DNA of 64,000 nucleotides from Advenella mimigardefordensis DPN7 (GTDB lineage: Bacteria > Pseudomonadota > Gammaproteobacteria > Burkholderiales > Burkholderiaceae_B). The DNA is taken from contig NZ_CP003915.1 in the NCBI RefSeq assembly GCF_000521505.1, positions 4,092,001-4,156,000 on the forward strand, given 5' to 3'. Below, one piece after another: positions 8,814 to 17,455 of this stretch. The translations under genes and the position numbers were made by a program. A model generated the notes under the pieces. It searched no databases. It was not told where the DNA came from and saw only the letters and a program-made list of their open reading frames with translations. Positions within the stretch are counted from its first letter, which is position 1, and each line of letters opens with the position of its first letter.

Positions 8814-9649
8814 GATTTCACCCTGAGTTGATTATCAATCCCGTCACCCAGCAAGGAAAAGGTCACCCCGATATAGATAATCATGATGCCGGGAAACACG
8901 GAAATCCACCACGCATCGAATATGTAATTGCGTCCTTCTGCAATCATGACGCCAAGCTCTGGCGTGGGTGGTTGAATGCCCAGCCCCAGGAAACCCAGGG
9001 ATGTAACAGCCAGAATGGTCAGAACAACGTCAGCCATCATAAATACAATGGCAGGTGTAATGACATTGGGGAGAATATGCAGAAATATAATCCGAAAATG
9101 ACTGTAGCCCATGACCCTGGCCGACTGAACATATTCCGTGGTTTTGACCAGCAACACTTCCCCGCGCACGATTCTAGCGAAGGAAATCCAGACCACCAGC
9201 GTAAATGCCAGGTACATGTTCTGCGTGCTTGGCCCCAATGAGCCCACAATGGCAATCACCAGTACATAAAACGGAAACGCCCACACAATATCGACAACGC
9301 GCATAATCAGTGTGTCCAGCCAGCCACCGACATAACCGGAAATCAAACCGATCAGCGAACCGGTGACAAATGGAATCAGCACGCACACGGCAACAATTTC
9401 CAGATCTGTCTTAAGCGCTTCGATCGAGCGCCACAAGACCTGCCGGCCGAGGTCGTCGGTACCGAAAAGGTACTGCAGATTCGGACCCTGAAGGCTGCTG
9501 TCAAAATTGATCTCAGAAGTATCAATTTGGAATACGGTCGGTACTACATAGGCCACAAGAAGCAGGATCAGGAACAAAACAAGGCCGACCCACAAAGAGT
9601 AATTCTGCGCAAGCCGCCCGTTGCGCCATCTGCTTATTATCGTGCTCAT
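8810..9649 (-). CDS. Peptide-type ABC transporter permease (DppC-like)
   Basis: A 279-residue inner-membrane permease. An N-terminal membrane segment (LWVGLVLFLILLLVAYVV) precedes a periplasmic stretch containing the family sequence FGTDDLGRQVLWRSIEAL, which is diagnostic for DppC/OppC. The coupling-helix EAA-type region ARVMGYSHFRIIFLHILPN lies near residue 195. Five further hydrophobic segments follow. It overlaps the DppB-like gene by four bases and forms the transmembrane channel with it. Confidence 0.93.
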   Translation of the reverse strand: MSTIISRWRNGRLAQNYSLWVGLVLFLILLLVAYVVPTVFQIDTSEINFDSSLQGPNLQYLFGTDDLGRQVLWRSIEALKTDLEIVAVCVLIPFVTGSLIGLISGYVGGWLDTLIMRVVDIVWAFPFYVLVIAIVGSLGPSTQNMYLAFTLVVWISFARIVRGEVLLVKTTEYVQSARVMGYSHFRIIFLHILPNVITPAIVFMMADVVLTILAVTSLGFLGLGIQPPTPELGVMIAEGRNYIFDAWWISVFPGIMIIYIGVTFSLLGDGIDNQLRVKS

Positions 9650-10584
9650 GATAATTCCACCCGCGGATCAGCTGCGACATAGGCCAGATCCGCCGCCAGG
9701 TTGATCAGTACGACCAATACCGCAAACGTCACGGTTAATCCTTGCACCATGGGATAATCACGTGCGGCAATGGACGAAACCATCAGTCCGCCCAAGCCTG
9801 GCAAGGCAAATACAGCTTCGATCACCACTGTGCCGCCGATGACCCAACTGGTATGCACCCCCAGCACCGAAATGGTTGAGAGCAGCGAATTGCGAAATAC
9901 ATGACGCCGGAGAATCTGCATACGACTCATGCCTTTGGCATAGGCCGTGTCAATATAATCGGCATTGAGCACCGCGATAATTGAGCTCCTGAGAGAACGC
10001 ACGGTCAATGCCGCAGTGCTCAAAGCAATTACCAGGGCGGGAAGAAACAACGAGTGTAGAAGCCCGAAAAAACCGCCGTTGAGACCGGACACCGGAAAGA
10101 CGGGAATATACACCGCGAACACCAGCACCAGCAAAATGCCAAGCCAGAATGCCGGCATCGACATAAAACAGATAAACAGAAACTTGATCAGATTGTCTGT
10201 TGCCGAGTTCTTACGCAATGCAGCCAGAAAAGCAAGGGGAATAGTCAACACAATCGCAATGACCGTACTATAGGCAACAAGGGCCAGCGTCACCCACAAG
10301 CGATCGAAGATCAATGGGCCCACCGAAGTTCGAAAAGCGATCGAGGTACCAAAATCGCCTTTTAGACAGTCCAGTAGAAACTGAAAATACTGGACCAACA
10401 ATGGTTTATCCAGACCCAGTTGATGTTGCAACTTGGCGATATCTTCGGCTGTGCCCCGGCTTCCCAGCAACAACGTTGCCGGGTCTCCTGGCATCACCCG
10501 TAAAAGCAGGAAGGCCAGAATCGTAATACCCAGTAAGACCGGGATCAACTGCACCAACCGCAAGACAATAAAACGCACTATCAC
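9646..10584 (-). CDS. Peptide-type ABC transporter permease (DppB-like)
   Basis: A 312-residue inner-membrane permease of the DppB/OppB family. The N-terminal sequence VLLGITILAFLLLRVMPGDPA is a family hallmark. The coupling region DYIDTAYAKGMSRMQILRRHVFRNSLL carries the EAA-like motif, and GGTVVIEAVFALPGLGGLM is also conserved. It lies 32 bases after the binding-protein gene. It pairs with the DppC-like permease in the importer. Confidence 0.93.
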   Translation of the reverse strand: MIVRFIVLRLVQLIPVLLGITILAFLLLRVMPGDPATLLLGSRGTAEDIAKLQHQLGLDKPLLVQYFQFLLDCLKGDFGTSIAFRTSVGPLIFDRLWVTLALVAYSTVIAIVLTIPLAFLAALRKNSATDNLIKFLFICFMSMPAFWLGILLVLVFAVYIPVFPVSGLNGGFFGLLHSLFLPALVIALSTAALTVRSLRSSIIAVLNADYIDTAYAKGMSRMQILRRHVFRNSLLSTISVLGVHTSWVIGGTVVIEAVFALPGLGGLMVSSIAARDYPMVQGLTVTFAVLVVLINLAADLAYVAADPRVELS

Positions 10585-10616
10585 GAGCTACCCCTTTTTT
10601 ATCCTGGATTTGGCGC

Positions 10617-12125
10617 TTACTTCACCTTAACGTCCTCAATCCTGTAGTTGGACGTAGGGAGTACTTTGAATCCGTCGACATTGGATCGATAGGCATAAGG
10701 AACCCCTTGGTGATACAGAAAAATAAACGGTGCTTCCTTGTTCACGATGGCTTCAATTTCCTGGAACATTTTCCCGCGCTCAGCGCCCTCAGGCGTTTTC
10801 CGTTCTGCTGCATAAAGCTCGTTCACACGTTCGCTTTTCCAGTTCGTATGCAAGGCATTGGCCCGCTCCGGATTAACAGCAGTAAAGCCGATCAATTGAT
10901 CCGGATCGATCGTATCGCTGGTCGTGAAAGTCAGCGACATCTCGTAATTGCCTGCTTTGGTCGTTGTAAACTGGGAACTGCTCTCGATGGTCTGCAGCTG
11001 AATCGTCACGCCGATCTTGCTCAGGGCATTCTGAATGACCAGACCCACCTGCCGGGAAGTCACATCGCCAGACGGAATAAGCAACGTTGCCTTGAAACCG
11101 TCCGCCAGTCCGGCCTCGGCAAGCAACTGTTTGGCCTTGGCCAAATCGAACGGGTACGGCTTTATATCCGTATTGTGATGCGCCATGACAGGCAAGGAAG
11201 ATGCTGCCGGCTCCCCATTACCCTTTAAGACCCCCTGGATAATTGTTTGCTTATTAACGGCATAATTCAACGCCTGACGAACACGAATATCATCAAATGG
11301 CTTTTTGCTGGTATTTAATTGCACCAAATCCGTGCGAAACACTTTGGCCACGGCTGTCTTGATATTCGAATCCTTCTCCAGCATGGCGACCTGATTAAAT
11401 GGGATGTCCATTGCCGCGTCCAGTTCACTGGCCTTCAATTTGAGAATGCGCGCATTATCGTCCCCGATAATTTCCAGCGAGGCCTGATCCACAGCGGGCT
11501 TTCCTTGCTGCCAATAATTGGGATTCTTATCCAGTGATACACGTTGACCTTTCTGCCAGGCGTTGAGCGAGAACGGACCGCTGCCTATCGGCGCATCGAA
11601 AAACGCCTCGCCTTTTTGTTCCAGTTGCGCTGCCGGCAATATGGACGCAGAAAACAGCGCCAGATTATTGAGCATCGGTGTAAAAGGCTCGTTCAGGCTA
11701 AGCTTAACAGTATTGTCGTCCACCTTCTCATAGCCTGTAATAGGTTTAAAGAAGCGGGCCCAACCGGATTTTTCTCCTGCCGCCCGCTTCAGTGAGAAGA
11801 TGACATCGTCAGCGGTGACCGGCTTTCCGTCGCTGAATTTGGCGTTTTCTCTGAGATGAAAGGTATAAGTTTTACCGTCCGGGCTGATTTCCCATTTATC
11901 TGAAAGCCCCGGTTCGATCTTGGTCCCGTCCGCTGACGGCCTGACCAATTGATCATATATCAGCAGTTGGGTCCAGATGGATGGATTATCGCTGGATGCG
12001 ATGGGGTCCAGCGTGAGTAAATCCTTTGCAATGCCTAGTCGGAACTGGTTGGCTGCTGCCTGACCGACATTGAGCGCACAGGCAACAACAACTCCGACTT
12101 TCAAAAGTGAATGAAATCTGATCAT
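10617..12125 (-). CDS. Peptide-type ABC transporter substrate-binding protein (DppA/SBP family 5)
   Basis: A 502-residue periplasmic binding protein, first gene of the importer operon. I place the start at the ATG at 12125, not at the upstream in-frame start at 12200. It has a GGAGAG ribosome site and gives a clean signal peptide (MIRFHSLLKVGVVVACALNVGQAAA). Family-5 features are SDKWEISPDGKTYTFHLRENAKFSDGKPVTADDVIFSLKR in outline (residues ~85-125) and KKPFDDIRVRQALNYAVNK. Ligands of this family include peptides, glutathione, opines and nickel. The co-transcribed hydrolase hints at an amide-containing ligand. Confidence 0.92.
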   Translation of the reverse strand: MIRFHSLLKVGVVVACALNVGQAAANQFRLGIAKDLLTLDPIASSDNPSIWTQLLIYDQLVRPSADGTKIEPGLSDKWEISPDGKTYTFHLRENAKFSDGKPVTADDVIFSLKRAAGEKSGWARFFKPITGYEKVDDNTVKLSLNEPFTPMLNNLALFSASILPAAQLEQKGEAFFDAPIGSGPFSLNAWQKGQRVSLDKNPNYWQQGKPAVDQASLEIIGDDNARILKLKASELDAAMDIPFNQVAMLEKDSNIKTAVAKVFRTDLVQLNTSKKPFDDIRVRQALNYAVNKQTIIQGVLKGNGEPAASSLPVMAHHNTDIKPYPFDLAKAKQLLAEAGLADGFKATLLIPSGDVTSRQVGLVIQNALSKIGVTIQLQTIESSSQFTTTKAGNYEMSLTFTTSDTIDPDQLIGFTAVNPERANALHTNWKSERVNELYAAERKTPEGAERGKMFQEIEAIVNKEAPFIFLYHQGVPYAYRSNVDGFKVLPTSNYRIEDVKVK

Positions 12126-12224
12126 GACGGCTCTCCGGGTAACACACTTGAAAAATGGCAAATGGGAAGATCGAGCTTTATCTGAGTATTTTGCGGGCAA
12201 AGGGCATAGTATGCAATGGAAAAA

Positions 12225-12243
12225 AGTTATATCATCTATAACT
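12225..12243. promoter_or_regulatory. Inverted repeat between LysR regulator and importer operon
   Basis: Perfect 7-bp arms AGTTATA and TATAACT are separated by five bases (19 bp in all). The repeat sits between the importer operon start (12125, minus) and the LysR gene (12267, plus), 23 bases before the regulator start. This arrangement is typical of LysR-type autoregulatory and activation sites. The assignment is positional. Confidence 0.55.
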
Positions 12244-12266
12244 CAAGCTCATAGCATGGGACACCA

Positions 12267-13154
12267 GTGAAGATCAGACATATCGAAATATTTCATGCCA
12301 TACGCACGACCGGTTCAGTCAGTCGCGCGGCGCAATTGCTCAATATTTCCCAATCGGCGGTCAGCAAAACCCTGGGGCATGCTGAGTTGCAGCTTAAATT
12401 CAAACTTTTCGAGCGAGTCAAAGGGAGACTAAAACTGACACCTGAAGCGCAGTCGCTGGCGCCAGAAATTGAAAGGATGATGAATCAGCTGGAGCATATT
12501 CGGTCGCTGGCATCCAATATCCACCAGCATCCGGCCGGTTCACTCAAACTGGGCTGCCTGCCAAGCCTGGGCCTGCACCTAATGCCCCAGGCCGTGTCAC
12601 TTATTAGGCAACGATATCCGGATATCAACATCGAAATCACCACGGGGCATGAATCGGAGCTGATCCGCAAATTGCGCTCGCGCGAGATCAATATCGCCTT
12701 TACGTTCAAGCCCGACGAATATCCGGATTGTTTATCCTCGACGATTGCCAAAGTGAACATGGTGCTGGCCGGACCACGCCGCGACCAGGTGAATGACCCT
12801 CGCCAGGCAGACTTCCGAAAGCTGATTACCTATTCTGCAGGAGATCCTGTTACCCGCATCATAGAAGCCATGGCTATCCCCTACCAATTTACCAACCAGG
12901 TAAAGGTAGAGACCTACTATGTCGCGGCGGCCATTGCCGAGTACGAAGACCGGCTTGCGATTGTGGACGAATTCACTGCCAAGTTTGTACTGAAAGATCA
13001 ATCCCGATACATTTATTTCGACCCGCCCATCACACTTGATCTGGTAGTCATCTACCGGGAACAGGGTCCGCCAAGTACACTGGAAAAACAATTTATCGGT
13101 GGCGTACGCCGACTGGTCAGGCAGGAGCAGGCCAACGGCATACCAACGCGCTAA
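12267..13154 (+). CDS. LysR-family transcriptional regulator, divergent from importer operon
   Basis: A 295-residue LysR regulator starting with GTG. The N-terminal winged helix-turn-helix is seen in HIEIFHAIRTTGSVSRAAQLLNISQSAVSKTLGHAE (residues ~5-40), and the periplasmic-binding-like effector domain follows (PAGSLKLGCLPSLGLHLMPQA). It is divergently oriented to the peptide-type ABC operon with an inverted repeat between them. It is therefore the likely regulator of that operon, probably responding to the imported compound or its product. The effector is unknown. Confidence 0.9.
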   Translation: MKIRHIEIFHAIRTTGSVSRAAQLLNISQSAVSKTLGHAELQLKFKLFERVKGRLKLTPEAQSLAPEIERMMNQLEHIRSLASNIHQHPAGSLKLGCLPSLGLHLMPQAVSLIRQRYPDINIEITTGHESELIRKLRSREINIAFTFKPDEYPDCLSSTIAKVNMVLAGPRRDQVNDPRQADFRKLITYSAGDPVTRIIEAMAIPYQFTNQVKVETYYVAAAIAEYEDRLAIVDEFTAKFVLKDQSRYIYFDPPITLDLVVIYREQGPPSTLEKQFIGGVRRLVRQEQANGIPTR

Positions 13155-13314
13155 GTGGCAGGGATGATTCGGGCTCATTTCCCTTGCTGATCATCATGCC
13201 TCTTTTAGTCCGCCCCAAGCGCACCGAACCTGCGCGAGCACTTTGACGCCTGCTCCCGCCTTGCCGCCACCAGTCTGCTATAGTGCAATTTTTATGAATC
13301 AGTAGAGATTTTTC

Positions 13315-14199
13315 ATGTGTTTCGGTGGACTCAGTTACGCATTTTGTGTTTCCGGAAAATCAGGTAATCCTTCGTTCGTAATCGCATCCAAGCCGGGCGA
13401 CCCTGTTGATCAGGGGACCTGCTGTCGGCTTGCCAGACATGTTGACTGCGAAGTAACGTGGGCTCAATGGCAGCCAGATTCGAACACATACCAATTGAGG
13501 TATTTTGTGGCAAACGGGGAAATCGACTTCTGCGGACACGGAACTTTAGCGGCCGCAGCATGGTTATTCCAGCACCATCAATTACCATCGCCGATCTCGC
13601 TTCGCGTTCTGAACAGAATCATTTCAGTACAACAAAATGAGCCGGGATATTGGTCATATGAACAAGAGGCGTTTCCATTAGTAGACATAACGGAGAGCGA
13701 GGTTATCACCCATCTTCTCCACTCACTAGGACTCACCAATCCAGACTATTGCACAATAAACCAGGTGAAAGCCTATCGGTCGTCCGGGGCCGTCCGTGAA
13801 AAGCTGGTGATTGCATTCCCGGACAGAACTTATCTGGAAGCAATGCAAATTAACGGCCAATCGCGCGATCACATATGTGAAGCTTTAAATACCACTGGTA
13901 TTTATGCCTTTTGTGATATTTCTGACCCGCAAGCTGCGAGCATAGCAGCACGACACTTTCCAATCTATTCGGGTGATAATGAAGATATGGCTACCGGAGC
14001 GATCGCCCCCACTGTGGCGAATCATATTTCAAAGAACAAGACACATTCGACGGTAAATATTTTTCAGGGTGGAAAACACGCACAACATTCACGTATTCTC
14101 GTTTCTACCGACCGCGTGAAAAACATCTGGCATGTCGGTGGCCAATGCCTGGCAACTGAGTACATCTCGCTACAACAGGCATTTTCCAATATCGAATAA
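13315..14199 (+). CDS. PhzF-family isomerase/epimerase-like protein
   Basis: A 294-residue PhzF-fold protein. The catalytic-Glu region ANGEIDFCGHGTLAAAAWL (residues ~63-81) corresponds to the family E-x-x-x-x-G-H-x-T pattern. A second family motif occurs as YSGDNEDMATGAIAPTVANH near residue 223. PhzF members catalyse hydrogen shifts or epimerisations of small acids in the cytoplasm, and most bacterial paralogues have unknown substrates. It lies 160 bases after the LysR gene on the same strand. The N-terminus differs somewhat from the usual V-D-V-F-T start. A link to the importer next door is possible but unproven. Confidence 0.8.
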   Translation: MCFGGLSYAFCVSGKSGNPSFVIASKPGDPVDQGTCCRLARHVDCEVTWAQWQPDSNTYQLRYFVANGEIDFCGHGTLAAAAWLFQHHQLPSPISLRVLNRIISVQQNEPGYWSYEQEAFPLVDITESEVITHLLHSLGLTNPDYCTINQVKAYRSSGAVREKLVIAFPDRTYLEAMQINGQSRDHICEALNTTGIYAFCDISDPQAASIAARHFPIYSGDNEDMATGAIAPTVANHISKNKTHSTVNIFQGGKHAQHSRILVSTDRVKNIWHVGGQCLATEYISLQQAFSNIE

Positions 14200-14302
14200 G
14201 TCCATCTACAGTTCACACTATTCCGCCAGTACCATGACAGCCGACATATTAAACGGGCTGTTATCCGCTTGCCTCGACAACAAATAAATCCGCAATCAGC
14301 CC

Positions 14303-14332
14303 TTGACAAATTCATAACCGTGCGGTTATTAT
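14303..14332 (+). promoter_or_regulatory. Promoter of the ArsR/SRPBCC operon with embedded operator
   Basis: A perfect -35 hexamer TTGACA (14303-14308) is followed after 18 bases by a TATTAT -10 (14327-14332). Between them lies the perfect palindrome ATAACCG-tg-CGGTTAT (14314-14329). A second CATAACCG copy lies at 14341-14348, just before the ATG at 14356. A dimeric ArsR repressor bound here would block RNA polymerase directly, so autoregulation is likely. Confidence 0.75.
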
Positions 14333-14355
14333 AAATAATACATAACCGAATAGCT

Positions 14356-14691
14356 ATGAATAATTCTGCCCCACACCCTGACGATTTGCTGTTCCGCACG
14401 CTTGGCGACCCGACTCGCCGGGCGATTTTCGAACGACTTTGCCGCGACGGAGAGCAAACCGTCGCCGCCTTAACGGCACAAGCCGGTGTATCTCAGCCGG
14501 CCGTTTCAAAACACTTGGCACTTCTCAAGCAGGCAGGGCTGGTATCAGACCGCCATGAAGGCCGGCAGACGCATTACAGCGCAAGACGCAGTGCGCTGGC
14601 ACCGCTGGTTGACTGGACCAGCAGAATGACCGGCTTCTGGGAAAGCCGGTTCGACGACCTTGAAACGCTTCTCCAAAGGATAGACCAATGA
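14356..14691 (+). CDS. ArsR-family winged-helix transcriptional repressor
   Basis: A 111-residue ArsR/SmtB-fold regulator. The core LLFRTLGDPTRRAIFERLCRDGEQTVAALTAQAGVSQPAVSKHLALLKQAGLVS contains the DNA-recognition helix (VSQPAVSKHLALLK). No cysteine or histidine metal site is evident, so this is the non-metal branch usually paired with SRPBCC/AHSA1 proteins. It overlaps the downstream gene by four bases (ATGA). The promoter contains a palindromic site that it probably binds. Confidence 0.92.
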   Translation: MNNSAPHPDDLLFRTLGDPTRRAIFERLCRDGEQTVAALTAQAGVSQPAVSKHLALLKQAGLVSDRHEGRQTHYSARRSALAPLVDWTSRMTGFWESRFDDLETLLQRIDQ

Positions 14692-15119
14692 CCACAACCA
14701 CACCTGAAATACGTTCCGTTGTTGTAGAACGTGAGCTTGCTCACCCTCCTGAAAAGGTCTGGCGAGCGCTTACCGTACCTTATCTGATCGAAGAATGGCT
14801 GATGAAAAACGATTTTGCGCCCACCGTTGGCCATCGTTTTAAATTACAGGGCGACTGGGGCGGTGTGCTCGATTGCGAAGTTCTCACCATTGAGCAAAAT
14901 CGAGTTTTGTCCTACACCTGGAATTTTCCTAATGACAATCCCGATTTTGATTTGAAAAGCGTCGTTACTTTTACGCTCACCCCAATCGCGACAGGTACGC
15001 ATCTGCGTGTGGAGCAATCAGGTTTCCGGCCCGAACAGAAACAGGCGCTGGGTGGCGCGAAAGCCGGATGGCCACAGTTTCTTGGGAAACTGGAGCAAGT
15101 GCTGGCTCGGGACGAATAG
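14688..15119 (+). CDS. SRPBCC (AHSA1-like) domain protein
   Basis: A 143-residue START/Bet v 1-fold protein. The pattern VVERELAHPPEKVWRALTVPYLIEEWLMKNDFAP is characteristic of the AHSA1/CalC branch, and the C-terminal GWPQFLGKLEQVL is the usual final helix. Such proteins bind small hydrophobic ligands in a deep pocket. It is translationally coupled to the ArsR repressor, a very common pairing, in which the SRPBCC protein may act on or sequester the inducer. The ligand is unknown. Confidence 0.9.
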   Translation: MTTTTPEIRSVVVERELAHPPEKVWRALTVPYLIEEWLMKNDFAPTVGHRFKLQGDWGGVLDCEVLTIEQNRVLSYTWNFPNDNPDFDLKSVVTFTLTPIATGTHLRVEQSGFRPEQKQALGGAKAGWPQFLGKLEQVLARDE

Positions 15120-15130
15120 CTGGCAAGGGT

Positions 15131-15574
15131 TTACCGCGTCCGCCGTGCGCCTGCCGGGCGCGCCTTTTCGACAAAATCGCCGTCCACATAAAACCACCGC
15201 CCGTCTTCACGTACAAAGCGACTCACCTCATGCAGACGGGCTGCGCGGCCATTCTGGCGGGACCGGGCAACAAACTCCACCGTGGCATGGTCATCGTCCT
15301 GCTGAGCATGGCCTCGCACATCCAGCCCCAGCCACTGGGTACCGGGTGCGTTGGGTTCCAGAGATGCAGGACGGGTACTTCTATGCCAGGTTTCCAGCAG
15401 ATAGTCGAGCTCATCAAGGACGAAAGCGGCATAGCGGGAGCGCATCAGCGTTTGTGCGTCTGGCGCCTGCAGACGTTGGGTACCGTGATGCCAGCGCCCG
15501 CAACAAGCCTCGTAGCTTGATGGGGTGCCGCAAGGGCAAGGAGATTGGGGGGAGAAGGAAGAGGTTTTTTTCAC
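15131..15574 (-). CDS. YchJ-family SEC-C motif protein
   Basis: A protein of about 147 residues if started at the GTG at 15574, or 171 residues from an upstream in-frame start at 15646. The N-terminal zinc-binding SEC-C-like motif CPCGTPSSYEACCGRWH is followed by the YchJ domain (LMRSRYAAFVLDELDYLLETWH and the ending DGRWFYVDGDF). The GTG start places the motif about 15 residues from the N-terminus, as in relatives, but its ribosome site is weak. YchJ proteins are widespread with no firmly assigned function. The gene converges with the SRPBCC gene 11 bases away. Confidence 0.8.
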   Translation of the reverse strand: MKKTSSFSPQSPCPCGTPSSYEACCGRWHHGTQRLQAPDAQTLMRSRYAAFVLDELDYLLETWHRSTRPASLEPNAPGTQWLGLDVRGHAQQDDDHATVEFVARSRQNGRAARLHEVSRFVREDGRWFYVDGDFVEKARPAGARRTR

Positions 15575-15790
15575 AGGATACTGACCACAGTAATACTGGT
15601 AGAGAAATATACCGCCGTCTGGCAGGTGCATCGGTGGACTGCGCAATATGTTTAAACAGAGTATTCTTCCCTGCCCGAGTTATCATTGTCCGACACGAAA
15701 TCCATTTCCCCTTGCCATGTCCACGAGACGACTTAGGTTGAAATATCACGTGACGATAAGTAACTCACAGCAATAGCAGTCTGCGTTTAA

Positions 15791-16495
15791 CTACTGATGG
15801 GTCGCCACATCTTTCGTCGAGCTGACCTCTTCGGTTTGCTTCGCCATTACCTGCAACGCAATGTTCGCAGCTTTTCCCACGTGCTCAGCGCAAAGCCGCG
15901 ACGCCAACTGCGCATCGCGGTTGCGAATTGCATCGATGATCTCCTGCAACTCATGGACCGTATCAGTCAGTCGTCCAGGCTGACCCATGGAAAGTCTGCG
16001 CAGAGAATTAATCCGGTTATTCAACCCGGTGAGTATCTCTTTTACTACCGGGTTGCCGCAAGCATTTAGCAAAACATTGTAAAACTCGTTCTTTGCATTC
16101 ACGAGAGCTTTTTGGTCCGCAGCTCCCTGACATTGGGCTATCAGGGCAAGATTGGTTTGCAGAGCCGCAATGTCGCTCTCGGACGCGAACTGAGCGCACC
16201 CTGCTCCGGCCAGCGCTTCCAGTGCCTGTCGAACCGCGTAGATCGATTTAGCCTCATCAAGCTGAATTTCGGAAACCATAGGCCCGCGAAAAGGGACGAT
16301 GGTAATGAGTGCTTCCGCTTCAAGCTGCTGAAGCACTTCACGCATCAATGATCGGCTAACATCGAACCATTGGCACAATTCTCTTTCCACCAGCTTCTGA
16401 CCGGGTACGAATGAGCCCTCGACGATTGCTTTTCGCATAGCATCAATCACTTGTTTTTTTAGCGATACATCAACACGTTCGAATTTAATGCTCAT
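15791..16495 (-). CDS. GntR-family (FCD/FadR subfamily) transcriptional regulator
   Basis: A 234-residue regulator. The N-terminal winged helix includes LKKQVIDAMRKAIVEGSFVPGQKLVERELCQWFDVSRSLMREVLQQLEAEALI, the GntR signature. The C-terminal all-helical FCD ligand-binding domain follows. It is the last gene of a minus-strand catabolic operon that begins near 21409 and is probably its regulator. A candidate binding site, ATTGT-cat-ACAAT, resembling the core recognised by many FadR-type GntR proteins, lies at the operon start. The effector is probably the substrate or an intermediate. Confidence 0.9.
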   Translation of the reverse strand: MSIKFERVDVSLKKQVIDAMRKAIVEGSFVPGQKLVERELCQWFDVSRSLMREVLQQLEAEALITIVPFRGPMVSEIQLDEAKSIYAVRQALEALAGAGCAQFASESDIAALQTNLALIAQCQGAADQKALVNAKNEFYNVLLNACGNPVVKEILTGLNNRINSLRRLSMGQPGRLTDTVHELQEIIDAIRNRDAQLASRLCAEHVGKAANIALQVMAKQTEEVSSTKDVATHQ

Positions 16496-16529
16496 GGGTA
16501 GACCTGTAATAGGGAGGATCGGCCCGTTT

Positions 16530-17417
16530 TTACGTTAATGGTACGCCGATGCTTTGCGACACGTGCCTGGCCAATTCGGTATGATCAGCCCCTTTGCCAA
16601 GTGTGTTATTGGCGTCACTCCAGATTTCAAGGCAGCGCTGTGAAAACTGCGCCTTGTGCCCCTCATCCAGGCCCAACGCAATGCCCAGATCCTTGACCAT
16701 CAACTCTAAGCCAAAACCAGCATTATACTTTCCGGACAGGACAAATTGCTTGAATTTCTTCTGAGTTGAGTTGTTCATTCCGGTGGATGCATTTAGAATA
16801 TCGACCATTACTTCCGGATCCAGGCCGCCCTGCTTGCCAAGCAGAATTGCCTCTATACCGATTAGAAAGCCCCCCGCCGAGACCAGATTATTTAAGGCTT
16901 TCATGGCATGAGCGGTGCCCACATCACCGGTACGCGCCACGCTTGATCCCATGACCTGCAGGATAGGCTCAATGTGTTTGAGCGTTTCGTCACTGCCTCC
17001 ATACATAATAGACAACTCACCCGTCTGCGCTCTGGTGACGCCGCCCGACACTGGTGCATCCACCAACTGAGCATCACGCTTTTTCGCCTCGGCGGCCAGC
17101 ACCTTGGTCATATCCGGTACGCCCGAACTCATGTCAACAATGATCGTACCCGGTCGCATGGCAGCAAACACCCCCTCAGGGCCAGTGAGTACTTCTTCTA
17201 CGATGGCGCTGGTGGGCAACATCGTAATAATGATTGCGGCATGCTCGGCCACCGCCGCGGGGGTGTCCATCACTCGAATATGCTCGCTGCTCAACTGCGC
17301 TGCCGCTTGTGCATTTGCATCGTACACAGCAACGGCGTAGCCAGCCCGCGCCAGATTCAGGACCATGGGCTTGCCCATGCTGCCCAGACCAATAAATCCC
17401 AATTGTGGTTTAGTCAT
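16530..17417 (-). CDS. 3-hydroxyisobutyrate dehydrogenase-family oxidoreductase (first copy)
   Basis: A 295-residue beta-hydroxyacid dehydrogenase. The N-terminal NAD(P) site GFIGLGSMGKPMVLNLARAGY and the substrate-binding signature DAPVSGGVTRAQTGELSIMYGG are present. The catalytic lysine lies in the MKALNNLVSAGG segment. Family members oxidise 3-hydroxyisobutyrate, tartronate semialdehyde (in reverse) or related 3-hydroxyacids. It follows the aldehyde dehydrogenase gene in the operon, so hydroxyacid to semialdehyde to acid steps are likely. A second family member heads the same operon. Confidence 0.9.
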   Translation of the reverse strand: MTKPQLGFIGLGSMGKPMVLNLARAGYAVAVYDANAQAAAQLSSEHIRVMDTPAAVAEHAAIIITMLPTSAIVEEVLTGPEGVFAAMRPGTIIVDMSSGVPDMTKVLAAEAKKRDAQLVDAPVSGGVTRAQTGELSIMYGGSDETLKHIEPILQVMGSSVARTGDVGTAHAMKALNNLVSAGGFLIGIEAILLGKQGGLDPEVMVDILNASTGMNNSTQKKFKQFVLSGKYNAGFGLELMVKDLGIALGLDEGHKAQFSQRCLEIWSDANNTLGKGADHTELARHVSQSIGVPLT

Positions 17418-17455
17418 TTTTAATGCCCTTTATATGATGTGGGTAATTTCAATAA

